This document shows positions 15,435-24,711 of a stretch of DNA of 64,000 nucleotides, piece by piece (position 1 is the first letter of the stretch; each line of letters begins with the position of its first letter). Source of the stretch: Thermospira aquatica (lineage in GTDB: Bacteria > Spirochaetota > Brevinematia > Brevinematales > Thermospiraceae); the NCBI RefSeq assembly GCF_023525255.1, contig NZ_CP073355.1, forward strand, positions 992,001 through 1,056,000. The letters run 5' to 3'. The notes under the pieces were generated by a model that was given only the letters and a program-made list of their open reading frames with translations, was not told the DNA's origin and searched no databases. A program made the position numbers and the translations under genes.

Positions 15435-17357
15435 ATGGTACGTAAAGAACCGTTGGAACGCTGGTCGATTGAAAAATCGGCAGAACTCTACAATATCCGT
15501 AACTGGAGTGCCGGGTATTTTGATATCAATGCCAAGGGAGAGGTGATTTACCAGTACAGGACAAAACAGGGTCTTGTTCAGGTGAGTCTTATGGATATTA
15601 TTCGGGGGATACGTGCGAGAGGCATGAGTTTTCCTGTGCTTTTGCGTATAAGTAATATTCTTGATTCTCAGATCTCCCTTTTACACGAGAGTTTTCGCAA
15701 GGCCATCCATGCTTTTGGGTACAAAGGGAATTATCGGGGAGTTTTTCCTATTAAGGTAAATCAACAGCAACAGGTGCTTGAAGAGATCAGTGAATTTGGG
15801 AGTCGTTATCATCATGGCTTTGAGGCGGGGAGTAAGGCAGAGCTTCTGGCTGCCCTTGCTTTTATTAAGGACCCTGAAGCCTTGATCATCTGCAATGGCT
15901 ATAAGGATAGTGAGTTTATTGATCTTGGGCTTTACGCAACCAAACTGGGGTATCGTTGTATTTTTGTTATAGAGATGCCCAGTGAGGCAGATCTCATTCT
16001 TGAGCGTTCCAGGCTTCTTCAAGTGGAACCATGGATTGGGGTGCGGATCAAGCTTGCCAGCAAGGCCAGTGGTCACTGGACGGAGTCTGGAGGGGATCGG
16101 AGTATCTTTGGCTTGAGTCTTCCTGAGGTGGTAGAACTTGTCGATAAACTCAAGCAGGAGGGAGCCCTCAGCTGGTTGAGACTTTTGCATTACCATGTGG
16201 GATCGCAGATTCCCAACATCCGTGATATTCGTTCGGCGGTGCAGGAGGCTACACGGGTGTATACGGGGCTTGTCACCGAAGGCGCGCCAATGGGGTTTGT
16301 AGACTTTGGTGGAGGGCTTGCGGTGGATTATGATGGGTCTCAGACAAACTATCATTCCAGTCGAAACTATACGGTTGAGGAGTACTGCGCTGACATTATT
16401 GAGACGGTGATGAGTGTGGTGGATGAGCAAAATATCGAGCATCCTACCATTGTAACAGAATCCGGGCGTTTTATCGTTGCGTATTACTCGGTTTTGATTT
16501 TTAATATTCTGGATGTTACAAGATTTACACCAGCTTTGCCTCCTGAGAAGCTTCCAGACGGTGTTAATGAACTTACCCAGAATCTTTTTGAAACCTATCA
16601 AAAACTCAGTGTCAAAAATTTGCAGGAAAGTATTAATGACGCCATTTATTATCGAGATCAGATTCGAGATCTTTTTAAGCATGGGGATATTTCTTTACGG
16701 GAGAGAGCGCTTGCGGAGAATATTTTCTGGAATATTGTTTCTCAGGTGAGTGAAAAATCCCGAGGGATGAAGAAAATTCCCGTGGAGATAGAGGGTATTG
16801 AAGTGGCGCTTTCCGATATCTACTATGGCAATTTTAGTGTGTTTCAGTCATTGCCAGACACGTGGGCGATTGATCAGGTGTTCCCTGTGATGCCGCTGCA
16901 TCGTCTGGATACCATGCCGAGTAGAGAGGCTATCATTTCGGATATCACCTGTGATAGCGACGGGAAACTAGATCATTTTATTGATCCTCATGGGGAGAAA
17001 CTCACCCTTCCTCTTCACGAACTGAGAGGGGAAGAGGAATACTACGTTGGGGTATTTCTGGTAGGGGCGTATCAGGAGACGCTGGGAGATTTGCATAATC
17101 TTTTAGGGGATACCAATGTGGTTACGATCTGTGTTCATGAAGATGGAAGTTATAATTTTGTCTCTGAAATCGAGGGTGACTCGGTGGCGGATGTCCTCTC
17201 CTATGTAGAATACGATATAAAATACATTCGTCGTCGTTTTCGGGAGATGGCTGAACAGGCTGTTTCGGAGAATCGGATTACAGTGCAGGAAAGAGCCTCT
17301 ATCCTCAAGGCCCTCGAGGATGGGCTTGATGGCTATACCTATTACGAAAAAGACTAA
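15435..17357 (+). CDS. speA: Biosynthetic arginine decarboxylase
   Basis: About 640 residues from ATG 15435 (GAGGGG at 15424-15429; ATG 15420 is an alternative). A fold-III PLP enzyme converting arginine to agmatine. PLP lysine region: GVFPIKVNQQQQVLEEI; barrel motifs HHGFEAGSKAELL and LLHYHVGSQI; glycine loop DFGGGLAVDYDGS; C-terminal CDSDGKLDHFID carries the cysteine of the partner site. The N-terminal segment WSIEKSAELYNI is typical of SpeA. It is the first gene of the polyamine operon; the dehydrogenase follows 15 bp later. Agmatine must be converted to putrescine by enzymes outside this window. Confidence 0.93.
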   Translation: MVRKEPLERWSIEKSAELYNIRNWSAGYFDINAKGEVIYQYRTKQGLVQVSLMDIIRGIRARGMSFPVLLRISNILDSQISLLHESFRKAIHAFGYKGNYRGVFPIKVNQQQQVLEEISEFGSRYHHGFEAGSKAELLAALAFIKDPEALIICNGYKDSEFIDLGLYATKLGYRCIFVIEMPSEADLILERSRLLQVEPWIGVRIKLASKASGHWTESGGDRSIFGLSLPEVVELVDKLKQEGALSWLRLLHYHVGSQIPNIRDIRSAVQEATRVYTGLVTEGAPMGFVDFGGGLAVDYDGSQTNYHSSRNYTVEEYCADIIETVMSVVDEQNIEHPTIVTESGRFIVAYYSVLIFNILDVTRFTPALPPEKLPDGVNELTQNLFETYQKLSVKNLQESINDAIYYRDQIRDLFKHGDISLRERALAENIFWNIVSQVSEKSRGMKKIPVEIEGIEVALSDIYYGNFSVFQSLPDTWAIDQVFPVMPLHRLDTMPSREAIISDITCDSDGKLDHFIDPHGEKLTLPLHELRGEEEYYVGVFLVGAYQETLGDLHNLLGDTNVVTICVHEDGSYNFVSEIEGDSVADVLSYVEYDIKYIRRRFREMAEQAVSENRITVQERASILKALEDGLDGYTYYEKD

Positions 17358-17372
17358 AAGGAGGGAGATTCT

Positions 17373-18563
17373 ATGGCAAGAGTTATGATTATTGGGGCTG
17401 GTGGCGTTGGGCAGGTTGTAACCCACAAGTGTGCTCAGGTTCCTGAGGTGTTTTCGGATATCCTGCTGGCCAGTCGTACCAAGGCAAAATGCGATCGTAT
17501 AGCTGAGCGTGTTTATCAGCAGTACGGGCGAAAGATTCAGACAGCTGCGCTTGATGCTGATAAACCTAAAAACACGATCAAACTTATCAAGAAGTTTAAA
17601 CCCGACATGGTGATCAATGTTGCTCTTCCCTACCAGGATCTCCCTATTATGGATGCGTGTCTTGCTACGCGCACGCATTATCTTGATACGGCAAACTATG
17701 AACCAAAGGATGTGGCCAAGTTTGAGTACAAATGGCAGTGGGCGTATCATGAAAAATTTAAAGAAGCGGGCATCATGGCGGTTTTAGGGTGTGGTTTTGA
17801 TCCCGGTATGACGAATATTTACACCGCCTACATGAAGAAACATTATTTCAAAAAGATGAAATATGTGGATATCGTGGATTGTAATGCTGGTGATCATGGC
17901 AAAGCATTTGCTACCAACTTTAATCCAGAGATTAATATTCGTGAAATTACCCAGAAGGGTCGCTATTACGAGAATGGTGAGTGGAAAGAGATTGATCCGA
18001 TGTCAGTGCACAAACCGATAGATTATCCAGGGGTTGGTCCTAAAGAGAGTTATCTTCTTTTCCATGAAGAGTTGGAATCCCTGGTGAAAAATTTCCCCGA
18101 GATAGAGAGAATCCGTTTCTGGATGACCTTTTCGGAGAACTATCTCACCCATCTTCGTGTTCTCCAGAATGTTGGGCTTACCAGTATCAAGCCTGTAGTT
18201 TTCCAGGGCAAGAAGATTGTTCCTCTTGAGTTTTTGAAGGCGCTTCTTCCGGAACCTGCTTCGCTGGGTGAAAACTACCGCGGGAAAACGGTGATAGGGG
18301 TTCAGATTGAGGGAGAGGGGTATTCAGGACAGATGGAGCGCAGGTTTATCTATAACATTTGTGATCACGCAGAGAGCTACAAGGAAACAGGGACACAAGC
18401 CGTTGCCTATACGACAGGTGTTCCTGCCATGCTCGGGGCGATGATGGTTCTCACAGGTGTGTGGAAGGGTGCAGGAGTCTTCAACGTTGAAGAGTTTGAC
18501 CCTGATCCCTTTATGGAAAAGATTGGACAGTATGGACTTCCATGGCAAGAGACCACGTTTTGA
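17373..18563 (+). CDS. Carboxy(nor)spermidine dehydrogenase (synthase), saccharopine dehydrogenase family
   Basis: 396 residues; AGGAGGG precedes ATG 17373. The N-terminal Rossmann motif is MIIGAGGVGQVVTHK. HYLDTANYEPKD and VLGCGFDPGMTNIYTAY are characteristic of carboxynorspermidine synthase and related enzymes. It joins aspartate semialdehyde to putrescine (or diaminopropane) using NADPH, giving carboxyspermidine. Its stop overlaps the decarboxylase start by 22 bp. With an arginine decarboxylase rather than a diaminopropane route in the operon, spermidine rather than norspermidine is the likely end product; this is inference. Confidence 0.92.
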   Translation: MARVMIIGAGGVGQVVTHKCAQVPEVFSDILLASRTKAKCDRIAERVYQQYGRKIQTAALDADKPKNTIKLIKKFKPDMVINVALPYQDLPIMDACLATRTHYLDTANYEPKDVAKFEYKWQWAYHEKFKEAGIMAVLGCGFDPGMTNIYTAYMKKHYFKKMKYVDIVDCNAGDHGKAFATNFNPEINIREITQKGRYYENGEWKEIDPMSVHKPIDYPGVGPKESYLLFHEELESLVKNFPEIERIRFWMTFSENYLTHLRVLQNVGLTSIKPVVFQGKKIVPLEFLKALLPEPASLGENYRGKTVIGVQIEGEGYSGQMERRFIYNICDHAESYKETGTQAVAYTTGVPAMLGAMMVLTGVWKGAGVFNVEEFDPDPFMEKIGQYGLPWQETTF

Positions 18564-19717
18564 AAGTAAGCGATCTCAATATTGATATTCAGCGACTGAG
18601 AACGCCAGTTTTTCTTGTGGATGAGGCGCGTCTTCGGGCGAATGTGGCGATTTTGAAAGAGGTGATTGATCGGACGGGATGTCGTATTATTCTTGCTTTG
18701 AAAGCCTTTTCTACGTATGCGACATTTCATGTGTTACGGGATGTTTTGCATGGTACCTGTGCCAGTTCGGTTGATGAAGCCCGTTTGGGGCGAGAGTATT
18801 TTGGCAAAGAGGTCCATGTCTATGGGGCAGCCTACAGTGATGAGGATTTTCGAGAGCTTCTGAAGTATGCCAACCACATTGATTTCAATTCATTCACACT
18901 CTGGGAGCATTTTCGTTCTGTGGCGCTCCAGGCAAAAAGAAAAAAGGGGATACATTTTGGTATTCGTATCAATCCGGAGCATTCTGAAGCTCCTGTAGCT
19001 CTCTATGATCCAGCAGCGCCTTTATCCCGCTTGGGAGTGGTGCGGGGGGAGTTTCGATCGGATCTCCTGGATGGAATAAGCTACCTTCATTTTCATACGC
19101 TTTGCCAACAAAATGCTGATGCCCTTGTTCGTACTCTCTATGCGGTGGAAGAGAAATTTGGGGAGTTTATCCCTCAGATGGCGTATATTAATTTTGGGGG
19201 TGGGCATCACATCACTCGAGAGGATTATGATAGGGATCTTCTCTGTCAGACGATTATTGACTTTAAGAAAAAGTATGGGGTAGAGGTGTATCTTGAACCA
19301 GGAGAGGCTGTGGCCCTTAATGCGGGGTATCTGGTTGCCACGGTTTTGGATGTGATACATAATGGTATGGATATTGCCGTTCTCGATACCTCTGCGGCTA
19401 CGCACATGCCAGATGTTCTCGAAATGCCGTATCGACCATATATTCTGGAGAGCGGTCTTCCTGGTGAAAAGAGCTATACCTACCGTCTCGGAGGAGTGAG
19501 CTGTCTTGCGGGCGATGTTATCGGCGATTATTCCTTTGATAAACCGTTGCAACGAGGGGATAAGCTTGTTTTTACGGATATGGCTATCTATTCCATGGTG
19601 AAAACCAATACCTTTAACGGCATTCGACTCCCTGATATTGCCATCATGGATAGTGAGAAAGGATGGGTTAAAATTCACAAGCGTTTTGGATATGGGGATT
19701 TTAAGAGACGGTTATAA
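18542..19717 (+). CDS. nspC: Carboxy(nor)spermidine decarboxylase
   Basis: 391 residues, fold-III PLP decarboxylase. The PLP lysine is in LALKAFSTYATF; then GTCASSVDEARLG, INPEHSEAP, FHTLCQQNADALVRT, NFGGGHHITREDYD and LEPGEAVALNAGYLV. The partner-subunit cysteine lies in RLGGVSCLAGDVIGDY. It removes CO2 from carboxyspermidine to give spermidine. It overlaps the dehydrogenase gene by 22 bp, so expression should be coupled. The operon has no S-adenosylmethionine decarboxylase. Confidence 0.93.
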   Translation: MARDHVLKVSDLNIDIQRLRTPVFLVDEARLRANVAILKEVIDRTGCRIILALKAFSTYATFHVLRDVLHGTCASSVDEARLGREYFGKEVHVYGAAYSDEDFRELLKYANHIDFNSFTLWEHFRSVALQAKRKKGIHFGIRINPEHSEAPVALYDPAAPLSRLGVVRGEFRSDLLDGISYLHFHTLCQQNADALVRTLYAVEEKFGEFIPQMAYINFGGGHHITREDYDRDLLCQTIIDFKKKYGVEVYLEPGEAVALNAGYLVATVLDVIHNGMDIAVLDTSAATHMPDVLEMPYRPYILESGLPGEKSYTYRLGGVSCLAGDVIGDYSFDKPLQRGDKLVFTDMAIYSMVKTNTFNGIRLPDIAIMDSEKGWVKIHKRFGYGDFKRRL

Positions 19718-19741
19718 CCTTTTTTGCCAAAAGAAAGAGGC

Positions 19742-19771
19742 TTGCTTTTTTGCTCGCTTATCCGTTACAAT
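19742..19771 (+). promoter_or_regulatory. Probable cdaA operon promoter
   Basis: TTGCTT at 19742-19747, an 18-base spacer, TACAAT at 19766-19771. Confidence 0.5.
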
Positions 19772-19803
19772 AAAACAGTAAAAATAAAAAAATGGAGAGA
19801 GGC

Positions 19804-20541
19804 ATGACCTGGTTTTCATGGGTGAGCTCTGTTGTTGATATTTTGTTAGTTTCGTATGTGCTGTACTTTCTTTATATCCTGTTTCGCGATACGAATTCAA
19901 TGAGTATAGTGAAAGGCTTTTTGATCGTTTTTACCGTTTCCCTTGTGGCGGATTTTCTTCACCTTGAAACGCTTGCCTGGGTTTTACGGTATATTGTGGG
20001 AAACTTTGTGATTCTTGCGGCTATTCTTTTTCAACCGGAACTTCGGCGTGTTCTCTCTCAGGTGGGACAGGGGCGTGGCATGCTTCACAAACAATACTCC
20101 AATGTGGTTGAAGAACTGGCAGAAACGGTTACTGAAATGGCTCAAAAAAATCTTGGGGCTCTTATTCTTATAGAAAGAAATGTCGGACTCCGGCATCTCA
20201 TGGAAGATGCTGTCGCGCTTGATGCAAAACTCTCCAAGGAGATGCTTTTTTCGATTTTTTACAAGGGGAACATTCTCCATGATGGGGCTGTGGTTGTGCA
20301 AGGAGATCGAATCCTGGCTGCACGGGTGATTGTACCTGCTGTAAAGATTGATGCCATGAAGGTGAAGCGTCTCAAGTATGGAACAAGACACCTGGCCGGT
20401 ATAGCTATCACCAGTGAGAGTGATGCTATTGCCCTTATTGTGTCCGAAGAGAAGGGAACGGTTTCTCTTGCTCTTCACGGCAAGCTTATGTTTGATCTGG
20501 ATTACGAAAATTTGAAGAGGAAGCTTTATGATCTTCTTTAA
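19804..20541 (+). CDS. cdaA: Diadenylate cyclase CdaA
   Basis: 245 residues from ATG 19804 (GGAGAG just upstream; an ATG at 19792 overlaps it). Three N-terminal membrane helices (about 5-80) are followed by the DAC/DisA_N catalytic domain, which makes c-di-AMP from two ATP. The DGA motif is present in GNILHDGAVVVQGDRI. The second motif reads GTRHLAG where characterised CdaA proteins usually have RHR: Leu (CTG) replaces Arg. The next gene encodes a YbbR-domain protein, matching the cdaA-ybbR arrangement of many bacteria, and overlaps by 14 bp. Confidence 0.92.
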   Translation: MTWFSWVSSVVDILLVSYVLYFLYILFRDTNSMSIVKGFLIVFTVSLVADFLHLETLAWVLRYIVGNFVILAAILFQPELRRVLSQVGQGRGMLHKQYSNVVEELAETVTEMAQKNLGALILIERNVGLRHLMEDAVALDAKLSKEMLFSIFYKGNILHDGAVVVQGDRILAARVIVPAVKIDAMKVKRLKYGTRHLAGIAITSESDAIALIVSEEKGTVSLALHGKLMFDLDYENLKRKLYDLL

Positions 20542-21214
20542 AAAATCCTTCTGGAAAAATCTTTGGTTAACCATCTCAAAAGATTGGCAGGCCAAGCTTA
20601 TCTGTCTGGGAATTGCCGTGGCTCTCTGGTGGTTTGTGTATACGCAGACAAATATCCAGCGTTCGTTTTATGTGCCCATCCAGTATCTCAATCTTCCCCC
20701 TCAGCTTGTTATCCTTCAGACGAATGATACCACTGCCAGGATATATATTCAGGGGAAAAAGGACAAAGTCACAGAACTTGAAACCCATCAGATTCGGGTG
20801 TATATGGATCTCTCAGAGGCTAATCCTGGTTGGTATACCAATGATCTCCAGCTCAGCTTGAAAGATATAGATCCCTCTCTGGCTATTACGATGGAGAAAA
20901 CAAGGGCAAGTGTTTATGTCGATGCCATTCAGGTTGTTTCTCTTCCCATTGTTCCCAGGATTACCAATAGTTTGCCTGTTGGGGTGGGAAAAGAGATTAT
21001 CGAGTTTCGTCCTGCTTCTGCTATTGTACGTGGCCCGACGTATTTTCTTTCAAATCTTTCTCATATCGAGACGGAGCCTTTTATTTTAGAATCTTTTGAG
21101 GGGGACTATACGACCAATGTTGCCCTTCTTCTCCCAAAAGGAATAGAACTTCTTGATGGGAGCAATAATACCATCACTATTTACGTGCGAAAATCTTCTC
21201 CTGAGGAGCGATGA
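20528..21214 (+). CDS. YbbR-domain membrane protein (CdaR-like)
   Basis: 228 residues. One N-terminal membrane segment (about 18-40, AKLICLGIAVALWWFVYTQ) is followed by two YbbR-like beta domains (IQYLNLPPQLVILQTNDTTARIYIQGKKD and the SLPIVPRITNSLPVG region) outside the membrane. In other bacteria such a protein binds CdaA and adjusts c-di-AMP synthesis. The gene overlaps cdaA by 14 bp and the next gene by 4 bp, so all three should be translated from one message. Confidence 0.85.
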   Translation: MIFFKKSFWKNLWLTISKDWQAKLICLGIAVALWWFVYTQTNIQRSFYVPIQYLNLPPQLVILQTNDTTARIYIQGKKDKVTELETHQIRVYMDLSEANPGWYTNDLQLSLKDIDPSLAITMEKTRASVYVDAIQVVSLPIVPRITNSLPVGVGKEIIEFRPASAIVRGPTYFLSNLSHIETEPFILESFEGDYTTNVALLLPKGIELLDGSNNTITIYVRKSSPEER

Positions 21215-22800
21215 TGAAAAAGTATCTTGTGCTTTTTGGAGAGTTTCTTTTTGTTGGACTGGTTCTCTGGAGCTGGATTTCCAACCAATGGTTTTTTCTT
21301 ATGAGCCGGCAAGTAGATATTGAGAAGCCGTTACCGGCGGGGGACTATGTAGCCATATCTCTTGCTCCAGGGGGCCAAACTCTTACCATTGAAGGGAGTG
21401 GGACAACGAGCATAAGACTTCAAAATAACCAGCCTGCGGCGTTTTCTCTTTCGGAGGATGGGGTTATCAGAGAAAAAGCGTACCTCAGGGTTTTTGAAAA
21501 ACGAGGAATATGGTTCCACAGTCTGATGATAGGGGTAGTGGCTTTTTTGGGTGTTCTTTTAGCGTACTGGATCAAGCAGACTCGAGGGATGCCTTTCATG
21601 TTTCGTTTTCTTGTGTTTGCTTTTGCCTTTGGATGGTCGGGGAGTCTGGCAGTTTTTTTTCTTTTTGTCGCAGTTCTGTCAGGACTTAAGAATGCGGTGA
21701 GTCACTATCGCCAGAGGTGGTATCATTGGTTGGTGGTGGGTTTCTTTCTCTGGGGTGTTTTTTCAGGAATGTTTGCTCGATTTCCTATGGATGCCGTGGG
21801 GTCGACTTTTTTGTTTGCTCTTTATGTTTTTGTTGGCTTTGTGTTTGGACAGGAGAATCCAGAAAAACTTCCATGGAATGCCATTGGGAGAGCCATTGTT
21901 TCTGCTTTTGTCTCGGTGGCACTGATTGGACTTACCCAGCAGTTTTACCTAAAGCAGGATATAGGTGTGTGGATAGGGGGGAGCCCTCTTCTTTTCTGGC
22001 CATATCATCCCTTTGAGTTTTCGTCTCTTTTTGAATGGGCGGCACGAGGGGGATATTGGCTTGGATTAATGGTTCCGGTACTTTTTGCGCTTTTTCTCCA
22101 TGAAAAACAAAAAAAATTGAAACTTCTTTTTGGTTTTGGGATAGTTTTAGGGCTTGTTCTGCTCGTGTTTACCCAGTCTCGTGGGGGATTTGTTGTGGCG
22201 ACCGTTGCTATTCTGACGCAGGTGTTTTTCTTGAAACGATGGTATCTCGTGCTTCCTGTTCTTCTTCTTCCGATTCTTCTTTTGCCCCTTTTAGTTGTCA
22301 CGGTAGCCCCAAATTCTAAATGGGCGGCTGTCGCCAGAAATCCTTTTACATTTCATACCAATGTTCAGCGGATGCATCAAATGAGGGCAGCTAAAGATTT
22401 TTATAGGGAGGCTTCTCCTCTTACCGGTATTGGTCTGATGAATTTTCGTCGATATTATTATGAAAAGCGACATGACTATGATATCTATTCTATGGCGGAT
22501 TATCTTCATCAGGGATATATGGCAATTCTTCTCGAAACAGGGATCGTGGGATTTGTGTTGTTTTATGGATTTTTGTTTTTTGTCTGGGTAAGGCTTTTTA
22601 GGGCCTCTGTTTCAAGGCGTTTTTTCCTTTCCCCTTTTATCTTTGGGGTAATGAATGCTCTTTGGGTGAGTTTTTTCTTTGATGCGATGTTGTTGTATGC
22701 CTTTTATCTCGGAATGTGGGTTTGGATGTGGATTGGTCTTGGAGAAGGCTGGCACTCTGAAAAAGAAAAACTTCCCCAATCTTCATCATTGAAAGAGTAA
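21211..22800 (+). CDS. O-antigen ligase/polymerase-like membrane protein
   Basis: 529 residues with about 11-12 membrane helices. After the first helix is a short extracytoplasmic beta domain (about 30-95, SLAPGGQTLTIEGSG). The remainder matches the WaaL/Wzy O-antigen ligase family, including FTQSRGGFVVATVAI and a large loop rich in Arg and Tyr (VQRMHQMRAAKDFYREASPL and FRRYYYEKRHDYDIY) before the last helices. It probably transfers or polymerises undecaprenol-linked glycans at the cell surface. Third gene of the cdaA operon; a functional link to c-di-AMP is not shown. The strong stem 10 bases after its stop may also end this transcript. Confidence 0.8.
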   Translation: MMKKYLVLFGEFLFVGLVLWSWISNQWFFLMSRQVDIEKPLPAGDYVAISLAPGGQTLTIEGSGTTSIRLQNNQPAAFSLSEDGVIREKAYLRVFEKRGIWFHSLMIGVVAFLGVLLAYWIKQTRGMPFMFRFLVFAFAFGWSGSLAVFFLFVAVLSGLKNAVSHYRQRWYHWLVVGFFLWGVFSGMFARFPMDAVGSTFLFALYVFVGFVFGQENPEKLPWNAIGRAIVSAFVSVALIGLTQQFYLKQDIGVWIGGSPLLFWPYHPFEFSSLFEWAARGGYWLGLMVPVLFALFLHEKQKKLKLLFGFGIVLGLVLLVFTQSRGGFVVATVAILTQVFFLKRWYLVLPVLLLPILLLPLLVVTVAPNSKWAAVARNPFTFHTNVQRMHQMRAAKDFYREASPLTGIGLMNFRRYYYEKRHDYDIYSMADYLHQGYMAILLETGIVGFVLFYGFLFFVWVRLFRASVSRRFFLSPFIFGVMNALWVSFFFDAMLLYAFYLGMWVWMWIGLGEGWHSEKEKLPQSSSLKE

Positions 22801-22809
22801 TTTTTTAAA

Positions 22810-22843
22810 AACAACGGGATGTCCGGAAAGACATCCCGTTGTT
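22810..22843 (-). terminator. Terminator (14-bp stem) between convergent operons
   Basis: AACAACGGGATGTC (22810-22823) pairs perfectly with GACATCCCGTTGTT (22830-22843), with a six-base loop. The T-run follows on the minus strand, so it mainly ends the lipoprotein operon; the stem may also slow transcripts from the plus strand. Confidence 0.88.
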
Positions 22844-22850
22844 CCATTCA

Positions 22851-23285
22851 TTAGAGGCTCTTGAGGAGGTTAGTGGCCTCCTGTTTAGCTTCTGGTGGAG
22901 CCGTAGGGTTTGCAATAACTTCGTTGAGTCTTTCTTTTGCTTTCTTTCTAGCGTCTTCTACGAGGAAGGATACATCGGCATCGGTCATACCGGATTTTTT
23001 GACCTTTTCCTGGTCTGTCTGGAGGAACTTGATAAGCAGCATATAAGCTTTGGCAGTTTGAATCTTGGTTGCCGAGTTGTTTTCACGGCGTTCTCGTTCC
23101 AGAGCCTCACGGAGAACTTTCATCACATTTTCAAAGGATGTGTCTTCTTTTGTTGCTGTCACCGCTGATTTGGTTTCTTCTTTTACTGTTGGTTCTACTG
23201 CTGGTTCGGGTTTGGTTTCTTTTTTACCACAGGCAAAAAAACCTAATAACCCTATGGCAACTATCACATGAATAAACCGTTTCAT
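22851..23285 (-). CDS. Small lipoprotein, alpha-helical, unknown function
   Basis: 144 residues from ATG 23285 (AGGAGGGAATT upstream). Signal MKRFIHVIVAIGLLGFFAC with lipobox FFAC, then a Lys/Glu/Pro linker (KKETKPEPAVEPTVKEE), then helices rich in Lys, Glu and Ala (about 50-144). The helical part resembles TPR or HEAT-type packing without clear repeats. Third gene of an operon with two HEAT-like exported proteins. Confidence 0.72.
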   Translation of the reverse strand: MKRFIHVIVAIGLLGFFACGKKETKPEPAVEPTVKEETKSAVTATKEDTSFENVMKVLREALERERRENNSATKIQTAKAYMLLIKFLQTDQEKVKKSGMTDADVSFLVEDARKKAKERLNEVIANPTAPPEAKQEATNLLKSL

Positions 23286-23298
23286 AATTCCCTCCTTG

Positions 23299-23748
23299 TT
23301 ATTTCCATTCGATGGATTGCATAAGCTTCCATGCCGTCTGTACCGTTGATTCGCGATGCCACTTGTTATGTAGGGCAAACTGGAGAACTACCGGGAAAAT
23401 CTCCTGTGAGCGGGTCTTTCCCAGAATCTTGAGAAGCTCCTCTGCAATCACATCATCATAAAACATCACCTGATCCTCTTCATTGAATCTGGGATTCTGG
23501 TAGTAGTTGATGAGGAGATCCTTTACCAGATTAAAAACAACCGGATCCTGAATGTTTTGCTCAATCAGGGGGAGAATAATCCGTTTCTTTTCGTATTCTC
23601 CTTTGATTTTGAGGATCCTCATGGCTGTCTCCATTTCTGTTTCACTGCCAATCCGAAGATCGGCAATGGTTCGGGCTTTTTCCTTTGTTTGGCTATATCC
23701 ATTCACAAGGAAAAGCATGGATACCAGAATCCAGAGCCAGTGCTTCAT
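23299..23748 (-). CDS. Exported HEAT-like repeat protein, short paralogue
   Basis: 149 residues: signal peptide MKHWLWILVSMLFLVNGYSQ, then alpha-helical repeats. The C-terminus (ESTVQTAWKLMQSIEWK) matches the end of the upstream neighbour (DETVKAAWAAMQNLKW), and the segment FYDDVIAEELLKILGKTRSQEIFP parallels FEDDKVAEAIVISLGEIGDPRAFP. It is a truncated tandem paralogue, probably a periplasmic scaffold. It sits 7 bp after the long paralogue. Confidence 0.72.
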   Translation of the reverse strand: MKHWLWILVSMLFLVNGYSQTKEKARTIADLRIGSETEMETAMRILKIKGEYEKKRIILPLIEQNIQDPVVFNLVKDLLINYYQNPRFNEEDQVMFYDDVIAEELLKILGKTRSQEIFPVVLQFALHNKWHRESTVQTAWKLMQSIEWK

Positions 23749-23755
23749 AGGCTAT

Positions 23756-24490
23756 TTACCATTTTAAGTTTTGCATAGCAGCCCAGGCTGCTTTCACAGT
23801 CTCATCACGATGGGAATCTGGGGACATCACAATCTGAAGGAGTGCAGGAAAGGCTCTCGGATCCCCAATTTCTCCCAAAGAAATAACAATAGCTTCGGCT
23901 ACTTTGTCGTCTTCAAACCTCTGGGTGTCTTCTTCGGAGAATTTTCCTCGATCGAGGCCATATTTTGTCCGTAACAATTGAACTAATCTTGGAACAATAA
24001 GCTCTCTGTCTCCTAAAGCAGGGAGAACACGAGCAGCGGCAATACGGGGTTTGGTGGCGGTGTCACGTTCGATTACGTTGAGCATCGTCTCAATGTATAT
24101 TTTGTTACTGCTCTCGCCTATGCCCTGGATAGCCAGAACTCTTGCATCAGGACTGACAACAAAAAGCTTTTGAGCTGTCTTTTGAGGATTGCGGACTTCC
24201 CACATTACAATACGCTCAAGGTATTCGTACTTTTTGCTGGGGACATTGGTTACCTTGGTCATGAGAAGTACAATCTTAAATTGAGTGTCAAAAGCCCCTT
24301 CCTTCCCTATTGTTTTTTGAAACTCTTGTTCAAGGTAGGGGAGTACCGGATCAGGGAGTTTTAACTCCTTTGGTACCGCTGATATGGGGACATTGGGGCT
24401 TAGTAGACTTCCGAGCATTTCTACCTGGGCAAGTGCCATGGACCACATGGTTAATCCCAAAATTAGGGGAAAGAGAATTTTACCTCTCAT
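23756..24490 (-). CDS. Exported HEAT-repeat protein, long paralogue
   Basis: 244 residues from ATG 24490 (AGGAG six bases upstream; ATG 24496 has no room for a ribosome site). Signal peptide ending SMALAQ. Helical repeats with VSPDARVLAIQGIGE and PRIAAARVLPALGDRELIVPRL are HEAT/PBS-lyase-like. Function unknown; such proteins usually bind partners. First gene of the three-gene operon. Confidence 0.75.
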   Translation of the reverse strand: MRGKILFPLILGLTMWSMALAQVEMLGSLLSPNVPISAVPKELKLPDPVLPYLEQEFQKTIGKEGAFDTQFKIVLLMTKVTNVPSKKYEYLERIVMWEVRNPQKTAQKLFVVSPDARVLAIQGIGESSNKIYIETMLNVIERDTATKPRIAAARVLPALGDRELIVPRLVQLLRTKYGLDRGKFSEEDTQRFEDDKVAEAIVISLGEIGDPRAFPALLQIVMSPDSHRDETVKAAWAAMQNLKW

Positions 24491-24522
24491 ATCCATCTCC
24501 TTTGCGGTTTTTTGATACTTTT

Positions 24523-24550
24523 ATTGTAAACAGAAAAATAAATCCGTCAA
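24523..24550 (-). promoter_or_regulatory. Promoter of the HEAT-protein operon
   Basis: On the minus strand, TTGACG at 24550-24545, a 16-base spacer, TACAAT at 24528-24523. Confidence 0.7.
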
Positions 24551-24648
24551 GTTTTTTGCGTTTTTCATTCATTTATCGGTAATTGAAGGGATATATCTGA
24601 AGGAATTTTGATTTTTTCTCTTTTTGTTTGAAAAGAGGGGAAAAGAAA

Positions 24649-24677
24649 TTGACAAAATTTTCTTTTTCCCTTAAAAT
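24649..24677 (+). promoter_or_regulatory. Promoter of the rplU operon
   Basis: TTGACA at 24649-24654, a 17-base spacer, TAAAAT at 24672-24677. Confidence 0.8.
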
Positions 24678-24711
24678 AGTATACTCATATTCTCAGAAAA
24701 AGGAGAGAACT

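Noticed and set aside
15681-16682. 333-residue minus-strand open frame under speA
   Set aside because: A shadow of speA; composition typical of antisense frames, no ribosome site.
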